This document shows positions 18,905 to 24,792 of a DNA stretch of 64,000 bases, in pieces; positions within the stretch are counted from its first letter, which is position 1; every line of letters begins with the position of its first letter. The position numbers and the translations under genes are program-made. The stretch is taken from the NCBI RefSeq assembly GCF_004122105.1, contig NZ_SBKN01000001.1, positions 372,001 through 436,000 of the forward strand. The letters are read 5' to 3'. The notes under the pieces were generated by a model, which did no database searches, was not told the origin of the DNA, and was given only the letters and a program-made list of their open reading frames with translations. The DNA comes from Flavobacterium stagni (GTDB lineage Bacteria > Bacteroidota > Bacteroidia > Flavobacteriales > Flavobacteriaceae).

Positions 18905-19210
18905 TTAACTTCCTGTTCCTACTTCACCACGACCACCAATTGAAAAACTTCCTGTTCCTACTTCACCACGGCCACCAATTGAAAAACTTCCCGTTCCTAC
19001 TTCACCACGACCGCCAATTGAAAAACTTCCTGTTCCTACTTCACCACGACCGCCAATCGAAAAACTTCCTGTTCCTACTTCACCACGACCGCCAATCGAA
19101 AAACTTCCTGTTCCTACTTCACCACGACCTCCAATCTCAGTTGGAGTACTGAAAGATGTTAATACCAACATCATTGTAAATAATGCAGAGATAATTGCTG
19201 ACTTTTTCAT
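18905..19210 (-). CDS. Secreted 13-residue tandem-repeat protein (putative peptide precursor)
   Basis: 101 residues. Signal peptide about 1-24 (MKKSAIISALFTMMLVLTSF), then from residue 27 to the C-terminus six consecutive copies of IGGRGEVGTGSFS, the last cut short after GTGS. No other mature sequence exists. The repeats are identical at protein level, and the few base differences between DNA copies are silent. Gly/Ser-rich with one Arg and one Glu per unit. Family not recognised. It sits between two TPR histidine kinases and has its own promoter, upstream direct repeats and terminator. Possible roles: precursor of a repeated peptide signal, a surface or matrix component, or a binding-repeat protein; I favour the first from context only. 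Confidence 0.85.
   Translation of the reverse strand: MKKSAIISALFTMMLVLTSFSTPTEIGGRGEVGTGSFSIGGRGEVGTGSFSIGGRGEVGTGSFSIGGRGEVGTGSFSIGGRGEVGTGSFSIGGRGEVGTGS
18908..19136 (-). repeat. Six-copy 39-bp coding tandem repeat
   Basis: Unit starts at 18909, 18948, 18987, 19026, 19065 and 19104. Copies differ at a handful of third-codon positions only (for example ACA/ACG for Thr, GGT/GGC for Gly, ATT/ATC for Ile on the coding strand). The copy nearest the signal peptide diverges at its outer edge. Confidence 0.95.
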
Positions 19211-19255
19211 AATTGTATGCTTTACTAGTTTTTGTTAGACTTTTTCACACTGCTT

Positions 19256-19321
19256 AAAGCCGGTTTCATTTGGGGGCTTTTCACGGTGTAAAACTAGTAC
19301 AGCTCTTGAGTGCGATTGCAA
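19256..19321 (-). promoter_or_regulatory. Promoter and leader hairpin of the repeat-peptide gene
   Basis: Minus strand: TTG (19319-19321), 22-bp spacer, TAGTTTTA (19289-19296). The leader then contains GTGAAAAGCCCCC and a hairpin AAAGCC / GGCTTT (19256-19280). Estimated 5' leader about 70 nt. Confidence 0.6.
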
Positions 19322-19338
19322 CGATTCTCTCTATATAA

Positions 19339-19389
19339 AGTGGATGAACGTCATTTGTGAGTGGATGATGCCCAAATTTGGGTGAATGA
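19339..19389 (-). promoter_or_regulatory. Three 9-bp direct repeats with 21-bp period (candidate LytTR operator)
   Basis: Plus strand AGTGGATGA at 19339-19347, AGTGGATGA at 19360-19368 and GGTGAATGA at 19381-19389, separated by exactly 12 bp each time. LytTR-domain regulators are known to bind 9-bp direct repeats with 12-13 bp spacers. Placed roughly 60-100 bp upstream of the predicted start of the repeat-peptide transcript. An inverted repeat CTATTTT / AAAATAG follows at 19390-19407. Confidence 0.6.
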
Positions 19390-19453
19390 CTATTTTTTAT
19401 AAAATAGGCTAAAAACGATTCAATTTTTATTTATTTAATTGATTTTCAATTAC

Positions 19454-21439
19454 TTATGAAAATACCGGAGTATTGATTTGAATTTCTGTACCTTGATTCC
19501 GCTTACTGGTAATCTTCACTTTTGACTGAATTTGCTCTGCCCGTAGATGTATATTTGCCAAACCAATACCCGATGTTGAGGAAGAAAAGTCCAATCCTTG
19601 TCCATTGTCTTTGATGCGTAAGATAATGTTGTTGGATTCATACTGGAGTTGGATAAGTACTTGTGTGGCTTTGGCGTGTTTGACTACATTATGTAAGGCT
19701 TCTTGAATAATACGGGTAAATCCCATTTTGATCTCTGCCGACAATTGTTCCCAATCCCAATTGTCTTTTTGCAATTCAATTTGGATATTGTATATCTCTT
19801 GGTGGACATGGATCAATTGTTGAATAATTGGGATTAATAATATGCGGTCATTCGAACTTTGGGCATGTAAATCGTGGGTGAGATTGCGCAATTCCACTTC
19901 AATATTCTGAATAGAGTTAACGTTTTGAAGGGCTTCTTTAATAGTTTGCGCTTCTTGATTGAGTTCCAATTTAAACAATTTAAACCGGATGCTCGCCAAC
20001 TGATTTAAGACGCCATCGTGGATTTCCATGGCAATGCGGCGTTGCTCTTTTTGGCGCACCTCAACTTCTAACGCTTGATTTTGCACGATTAACTCGTGAA
20101 TGCGTTCGTTACTTTTTTGGTGTTTCTGTTGAAATTCCATTTTACTGTTCATTAACCGGTTGCGGTAGATGATAAACAAAAAGGCAGAAACAAATAAGAG
20201 AATACCGATAGCCCAAACGACTTGATTGCGTTGGTTTTCGGCCTTTTCTTTGGCTTGGGTAATTTGGTTCGTTTCGAGTTGGATTTTGTAGAATATATTT
20301 CTTGATTTGTCTTCAATCTTATCAATCTTGTTTCTTAAGTTTATGTAATTAATTGTATTTGCTTTTGTATTATATTCTAATTGTATTAGTTTTTCCAAAA
20401 TAAACAACTCACATTTAAGTGCTTTTGCCAATCTACTATACTTTAATGCGTTAACCCCTTTAAAGTCAGAAACCTTCTTGTTTTTTAATTTTTTATACAA
20501 TTCTGATTGCTGAATTAAAACTAAAGACAATTCTTCATAGTTTTTTAACTTTCTAAACACAGTTTCTGCTATTCTAAAATGTTTAATTGCTTGATTATAA
20601 TTTTTTAAATTAAGATAACAGTGACCTAAATTGGAAATTAAAATACCATAAAGTTCATAATCTTTCTGAATTATCACACTTTTATTTCGTAAGGCTTTAT
20701 TAAACAAATCAATTGCTACTTCATATTTAGTTAGATGTTTATATACATTTCCAATATTATTCAGAAATACTTCTCTATGTAAAAAATTAAAATCTAATTT
20801 TTCTTTGTTTTTAAGATAATATTCATGAGCTTTTTTATGATAATAAAGGGATAAATAGTAATCTCCCTTACTCATATAGTTATTTCCTAATGCTATACAT
20901 GAGATATAATAATATTTATAATTATTATTTATTGTTGATAGATTTATTACTCTTTTTAGTTTAATTTCAGAGGTAACATAATTATTAAATTTAGACTCTA
21001 ATTCGGCCATTCCGTATAATGATGATATAAGAAATTTTATGTTTTTAATATTTTCATTCTTTTTCTTAGCCTCATTATAATAAAAAAACGATGAGTCCAA
21101 ATTTTCAGTTTTTCTAAAATATAATGCCTTATTAATAAGATAGTTAGCATAAATTTTGTCATATCTATCAACAGAACTTTTATCAATCTTTTTAATTATT
21201 TCAAATGAAATATGCTTGTAATCAAATTTGTTTGTCTTAGTTAACAAACTATTTAACAAACTTATTCTTGAACTATCTTGTTTGACTGAGTCAATCTTAA
21301 TAATTAAACTTTTTATTTGTTTTACATTGTTTATCGATTTTTCATTAGAATTAATGATTCCTAATAGTTCAGAATAACTATCCTTTTCCTCACAAGAAAC
21401 AAACAATAAAAGCACTAAAAGACTGAGTAAATAACGCAT
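19454..21439 (-). CDS. TPR-containing sensor histidine kinase (HK2)
   Basis: 661 residues, same architecture as HK1: lipoprotein-like start (LLLFVSCEEKD, Cys16), TPR region about 70-330, linker YKIQLETNQI, one membrane helix (about 405-425), HisKA_3 with phospho-His near 473 (AMEIHDGVLN) and HATPase_c (KDNGQGLDF, GIGLANI). The TPR-coding part is extremely AT-rich (12 G+C in 20581-20640) against 29 in 19981-20040 of the kinase part. A terminator hairpin ends 10 bp before the ATG, after a ~200-nt leader without a gene. No regulator gene is adjacent downstream; RR2 at 22232 is the likeliest partner, an inference. Confidence 0.9.
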   Translation of the reverse strand: MRYLLSLLVLLLFVSCEEKDSYSELLGIINSNEKSINNVKQIKSLIIKIDSVKQDSSRISLLNSLLTKTNKFDYKHISFEIIKKIDKSSVDRYDKIYANYLINKALYFRKTENLDSSFFYYNEAKKKNENIKNIKFLISSLYGMAELESKFNNYVTSEIKLKRVINLSTINNNYKYYYISCIALGNNYMSKGDYYLSLYYHKKAHEYYLKNKEKLDFNFLHREVFLNNIGNVYKHLTKYEVAIDLFNKALRNKSVIIQKDYELYGILISNLGHCYLNLKNYNQAIKHFRIAETVFRKLKNYEELSLVLIQQSELYKKLKNKKVSDFKGVNALKYSRLAKALKCELFILEKLIQLEYNTKANTINYINLRNKIDKIEDKSRNIFYKIQLETNQITQAKEKAENQRNQVVWAIGILLFVSAFLFIIYRNRLMNSKMEFQQKHQKSNERIHELIVQNQALEVEVRQKEQRRIAMEIHDGVLNQLASIRFKLFKLELNQEAQTIKEALQNVNSIQNIEVELRNLTHDLHAQSSNDRILLIPIIQQLIHVHQEIYNIQIELQKDNWDWEQLSAEIKMGFTRIIQEALHNVVKHAKATQVLIQLQYESNNIILRIKDNGQGLDFSSSTSGIGLANIHLRAEQIQSKVKITSKRNQGTEIQINTPVFS

Positions 21440-21448
21440 ACTACAAAT

Positions 21449-21471
21449 AAAAAAAGCGGATTATTCCGCTC
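21449..21471 (-). terminator. Terminator in front of HK2
   Basis: Minus strand AGCGGA-ATAA-TCCGCT followed by T7, ending about 10 bp before the HK2 start codon. It must be passed for HK2 expression if transcription starts at the upstream promoter near 21648. Confidence 0.75.
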
Positions 21472-21504
21472 AAGTTAATTAATCCAAATTAGAAATAAAA
21501 ATTC

Positions 21505-21600
21505 AAAAATCTCCTGCTCGGAAAGGCGTAGAAAAAACAAAGAATCCGGGCTTATACAACAGAATTAACGAAAGTGACAAATTCCGAGGCAGGAGATATT
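21505..21600 (-). repeat. Inverted-repeat element in the HK2 leader
   Basis: ATCTCCTGCTCGGAA (from 21509) and its complement TTCCGAGGCAGGAGAT (21582-21597) enclose about 60 bp; one base is inserted in one arm. If transcribed toward HK2 the arms form a long hairpin just before the terminator at 21449-21471. The plus strand also has a short open frame without ATG ending in NPGLYNRINESDKFRGRRY, a string I associate with hypothetical proteins of other flavobacteria, so this may be a dispersed repeat. Confidence 0.55.
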
Positions 21601-21677
21601 GAATTTAAGTTCGGCTTATACCTTTTGAAATGTGTGCTTAGAGAACGTAAAGTTACCCGACTAATTTTAACTATTGG

Positions 21678-21692
21678 TACACAAAAAGTGTA
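21678..21692. promoter_or_regulatory. Palindrome upstream of the HK2 leader promoter
   Basis: TACACAAAAAGTGTA, extended to GTACAC / GTGTAC. The -7-like box TAACTTTA (complement of 21648-21655) follows 22 bp downstream on the minus strand. Same palindrome at 22203-22217. Confidence 0.55.
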
Positions 21693-21706
21693 CATTTTGT
21701 TAAATT

Positions 21707-22093
21707 TTAAGGAACGTTTCTCGCATAATTAACCCACAACGCATTGATTTCTTGTTCGATACATTCCAAATCACAAAAAACAGTTCCCAAACATTGCTCA
21801 ACCTCATTCGGCATTGCAGTGTTAGTTCCCAATAAATACAATCCCAATTGTATCTTTGGAATAGGTTCGTTTCGCTTTCGATCATTTTCTAAATAAAAAT
21901 CGGAATAGTTGAACTCCATTTCACGCAATGCGCTCTCCCAATGGGTTACTGAATCAAAGTAAAAGGAAAGGGTATCCGACTGAAAGACAAGCCTAAACAT
22001 TATTTTCCCGGATTCGATGTTAGCATTTTCCTGTGCTACAGGTACATTGTAAAAATATAAGGCGCATACTAAAAAAAGAACGTGTAAAGACAT
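21707..22093 (-). CDS. Secreted protein of unknown function
   Basis: 128 residues. Signal peptide about 1-21 ending PVAQ|E, so exported. The mature part (about 107 residues) is acidic and aromatic-rich, with three cysteines close together in QCLGTVFCDLEC near residues 100-111. No family recognised. It is flanked by RR2 upstream and the HK2 leader downstream; its promoter box TAGTTTTG (complement of 22172-22179) is preceded by the palindrome at 22203-22217. It could be a ligand-binding or accessory protein of the island's sensors; this is only guilt by association. Confidence 0.7.
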   Translation of the reverse strand: MSLHVLFLVCALYFYNVPVAQENANIESGKIMFRLVFQSDTLSFYFDSVTHWESALREMEFNYSDFYLENDRKRNEPIPKIQLGLYLLGTNTAMPNEVEQCLGTVFCDLECIEQEINALWVNYARNVP

Positions 22094-22139
22094 GGCATAA
22101 ATAGGCTTTCGATTTCAACTTCATCATCATCTTCATTCT

Positions 22140-22179
22140 CGGTTTCCCGAAGTTTGGGGCTTTCAACACTACAAAACTA
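22140..22179 (-). promoter_or_regulatory. Promoter and leader of the secreted 128-residue protein
   Basis: Minus strand TAGTTTTG (22172-22179) followed by GTTGAAAGCCCCAAAC and GAAACCG. The same order of strings occurs after the promoter of the repeat-peptide gene, indicating a shared promoter-leader module. Confidence 0.5.
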
Positions 22180-22202
22180 GAGCAGTCGATTGACATAATT
22201 GC

Positions 22203-22217
22203 TACACAAAAAGTGTA
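22203..22217. promoter_or_regulatory. Palindrome upstream of the 128-residue protein gene
   Basis: TACACAAAAAGTGTA, identical to 21678-21692, 23 bp upstream of a TAGTTTTG box on the minus strand. It lies between the RR2 stop codon and that promoter. Confidence 0.55.
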
Positions 22218-22231
22218 TAATTTGTTAAAAA

Positions 22232-22894
22232 TCAAACATATCCCTTTTTCTTGGCCAATTGAATAATGTCTTCATCGTTTCCTTTTTCTATCTCAAAAAA
22301 CTCACGGATTTGTGCTTTTCGCTTATCAATAGCGCTTTTAGAGAGTTTCAATTCGGTCATGATATTTTTGGTTTTATAGCCTTTTGCCAACAACTTAATC
22401 AATTCGCGATTGGTTGCGTCAAAGATTCGGTAATTGTGGAGCAATTCTTCTTTGAGTTTCAATACCGTTTTGGTATAAAATTTACCTCCTCGATATACGT
22501 TTTCAAAGGCTTCAAGCATTTCGATGGAAGAAAAATCACTTTTAATCATGATGGCTTCGGCACGGGATTCCATAATCACTTTATACAAGATTAAGGCTTC
22601 GGAATGCGATGTCAAAATCATGATTTTTGCCTGAGTTTGCTTCGCGCGAATAAAGGGCAACAAGTCAAAACCATTCTGAATTTGAAGCTCTTCAAACGCA
22701 GGAATTGTATAATCTACAATAATGACATCAAATTTGTTGGCGTTGTCTGAATCGGTTAGAATGTGGTATGCATTTTCGGCACTCAAGGCTTCAGAAACCA
22801 CTAAATTGGCCTCGAGACGGTTGTTGGAAAGAATGGTTTTGTACCCTTCAATAATGGGCATGTGGTCGTCAATAATCAAAACGTGTATATCCAT
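22232..22894 (-). CDS. Response regulator, receiver plus LuxR-type HTH (RR2)
   Basis: 220 residues. Receiver with DD at 9-10, phospho-acceptor Asp61 in IIVDYTIP, Thr in MILTSHS and Lys in IMIKSD: all intact. The HTH region (about 160-210) reads RELIKLLAKGYKTKNIMTEL, a divergent LuxR type like RR1; both end in a run of basic/hydrophobic residues. It begins 37 bp after the LytTR gene stop, so these two are probably co-transcribed. Confidence 0.9.
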   Translation of the reverse strand: MDIHVLIIDDHMPIIEGYKTILSNNRLEANLVVSEALSAENAYHILTDSDNANKFDVIIVDYTIPAFEELQIQNGFDLLPFIRAKQTQAKIMILTSHSEALILYKVIMESRAEAIMIKSDFSSIEMLEAFENVYRGGKFYTKTVLKLKEELLHNYRIFDATNRELIKLLAKGYKTKNIMTELKLSKSAIDKRKAQIREFFEIEKGNDEDIIQLAKKKGYV

Positions 22895-22931
22895 GGCGTG
22901 TAAATTTTAAACGAATTTAAAAGAAAAAAAA

Positions 22932-23957
22932 TTAAATTTCCAAATAATTGCCAGAAGCTATACTGTTGATTATCTGATCTATATTCTCTTTATAGGATTT
23001 AGAGAACGGTAATTTCACGGTTGAATTTTTCAAATGACAAACAGAATTACCCGTGTGAATGCGACCGATATAGTCGATATTTACGATATAACTGTTATGA
23101 ATTCGCACAAATGGATGCGTCAATACACCTTCAAAATGTTTTAAAGTTTTAAAAGCCGTTATCATTTCACCAGTATTTAAGTGAATGTCGGTTGAATTGT
23201 TATCGGCTTGCAAATAACAAATTTCTGCGGCATCGATATACCGGTAATCCCCATAGGATTTCACACAAATCACTAGCGGTTTAGTTGCATTACCTGCTTG
23301 AACTATAACGGAATCGGACGATTCTTTGGGTACATCTTGAGCTGCTTTAACCGCTATCGCCTCTTGATCTTCAACTTCGACTTCTACAGCAGTTGCATTT
23401 TCCTCATTTTCAGTGGTAGAATCAACTATATCTTGTTCTTCTACAATGTCATTCTCTTCCTCATTCTCTTCATCTAATAGATGATCAACTGGATTATTTT
23501 CGACAGCAATGGACTGCTTTTCTACTAAAACTGGTGGCGTTACCACGGCAGAAGCAACCGGTTTTGATAATACAATCCCATTTTCTTTTTCAAATCGCAT
23601 AAATGTTTTACGCAATTCTTTGACTTCAATAGGGTGAATTAAATAATCGAAAACACCGTATTTAAAGGCTTGTAAACACAAAGTGTCGTTTTTGGTGGTG
23701 ACAATTATTTTGGGTAATTGGGTTAAATACCGATGCAATTCACTGATGAAATGCAAGGATAACCCTGAAGTTGCATCTTCGGGGTCAATTTCTAATAAAA
23801 GGAGCTGGGGTTGTTGTTCTAATACCAAATCAATTCCGTCATCAAACGTTCCAGCACTCCCCAAATACGTTAAAAAAGGGAATGTCTCGGCGGTTGCCAA
23901 GGTTTTTTGGGCACGATGGGTATCATCGTCGATAATGACGTACGTAAACGTTCTCAA
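22932..23957 (-). CDS. LytTR-family transcriptional regulator with degenerate receiver
   Basis: 341 residues, longer than usual (about 240-260). Receiver-like domain 1-125 keeps the acidic pocket DDD (10-12), but the phospho-acceptor Asp is Glu56 (LLLLEIDP) and the conserved Lys is His108 (DYLIHPI). An acidic linker (about 150-215, many Glu/Asp) leads to a complete LytTR DNA-binding domain (about 235-335: YIDAAEICYLQAD, HPFVRIHNSYIVNIDYI, LPFSKSYKENI). LytTR proteins bind 9-bp direct repeats with 12-13 bp spacing, such as those at 19339-19389. First gene of the island. Confidence 0.88.
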   Translation of the reverse strand: MRTFTYVIIDDDTHRAQKTLATAETFPFLTYLGSAGTFDDGIDLVLEQQPQLLLLEIDPEDATSGLSLHFISELHRYLTQLPKIIVTTKNDTLCLQAFKYGVFDYLIHPIEVKELRKTFMRFEKENGIVLSKPVASAVVTPPVLVEKQSIAVENNPVDHLLDEENEEENDIVEEQDIVDSTTENEENATAVEVEVEDQEAIAVKAAQDVPKESSDSVIVQAGNATKPLVICVKSYGDYRYIDAAEICYLQADNNSTDIHLNTGEMITAFKTLKHFEGVLTHPFVRIHNSYIVNIDYIGRIHTGNSVCHLKNSTVKLPFSKSYKENIDQIINSIASGNYLEI

Positions 23958-24040
23958 TTGCCTTACTTTTTGGGTAAAGCATTAGTACATTTTAACTTAA
24001 AATACGGTTAAGTCATTGATAGTTAAGGATTAAAAATCCT

Positions 24041-24095
24041 AGCGTTTGCGGGGGCTCGCGGTGTCTAAATTAGATGGAATTTTACGTGTTCCCAA
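24041..24095 (-). promoter_or_regulatory. Promoter and leader of the LytTR gene
   Basis: Minus strand TTG (24093-24095), 20-bp spacer, TAATTTAG (24065-24072), then ACACCGCGAGCCCCCGCAAA. The leader resembles those of the repeat-peptide and 128-residue protein genes. The remainder of 23958-24421 holds a perfect inverted repeat GAGAAAATTCTC (24143-24154) and AT-rich sequence but no gene. Confidence 0.55.
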
Positions 24096-24337
24096 TTTCT
24101 TCAATTCTAAAATCGAGCAACGACAAGCTTTTCTGACCAAATGAGAAAATTCTCGACTATCTACCAACCTGTGTTAGTATTTATCTTACAAAATGGCTGA
24201 AAAGGCTGTACTTTCGGTATTGTAATTCTATCTAATTTTACATATATGAATATAGTACGAATTCAAAATAAGGCTTAGACCTTGTCATTACTATTTTTGA
24301 ACAACTTTATAAACAAAAAATGTAATTGTTTTTTTCC

Positions 24338-24345
24338 TAAATTTG
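24338..24345 (+). promoter_or_regulatory. -7 box of the ArsR-type regulator gene
   Basis: TAAATTTG, 76 bp before the ATG. No TTG stands at the expected -33 distance, so the promoter is weak or activator-dependent. Confidence 0.4.
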
Positions 24346-24421
24346 CGCAAAAACATTGATCAATGAGTCACAAAGAATGCACTTATTGACAGAATGAAAA
24401 ACGATATTTATACTTGGCAAT

Positions 24422-24742
24422 ATGGGAATTACAAAAACTCAAGGTTTCTCTTTTAAAATCAATGATTTAGCCGATATTTTAAAGGCCATGGGGAATCCTG
24501 CCCGTTTGAAAATATTACAATATTTAATGACGACACCCGCTTCTTCCTGTGGAGAAATACTTGAAGTACTGCCTTTAGCGCAATCTACCGTGTCCAAACA
24601 TTTGTCCGAATTAAAACGGGTACGATTAATCAAAGGAAAATCAAAAGGGAACAATATCTATTATTCGCTTAACCCAAAAACGTGGGACAAGGTCAAGGAG
24701 TTTTTACTTTCAGAAATAAACGCACCTCGCGAAGAGGAATAA
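24422..24742 (+). CDS. ArsR-family winged-helix regulator
   Basis: 106 residues. The winged HTH spans about 15-95: ILKAMGNPARLKILQYL (helix 1-2), CGEILEVLPLAQSTVSKHLSELKRVRLIKG (recognition helix) and the wing GNNIYYSLNP. The metal-sensing ELCVCDL box of ArsR/SmtB is replaced by CGEILEVL with a single Cys, so metal sensing is unlikely. No target operon is adjacent: upstream is the signalling island, downstream the converging glyQS. Confidence 0.88.
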   Translation: MGITKTQGFSFKINDLADILKAMGNPARLKILQYLMTTPASSCGEILEVLPLAQSTVSKHLSELKRVRLIKGKSKGNNIYYSLNPKTWDKVKEFLLSEINAPREEE

Positions 24743-24774
24743 AAAAAGCGACTTTTTTATAAGTCGCTTTTTTT
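24741..24774. terminator. Bidirectional terminator between the ArsR gene and glyQS
   Basis: AAAGCGACTT / AAGTCGCTTT stem with A run before and T run after, working on both strands. Confidence 0.88.
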
Positions 24775-24792
24775 ATTGATATTTGATTACAA

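Noticed and set aside
22100..22190. Minus-strand frame with an acidic, coding-like string ENEDDDEVEIESLF between RR2 and the 128-residue protein.
   Set aside because: It lacks any start codon after an upstream TAG, overlaps the promoter and leader, and ends before the real gene; kept only as a possible gene remnant.
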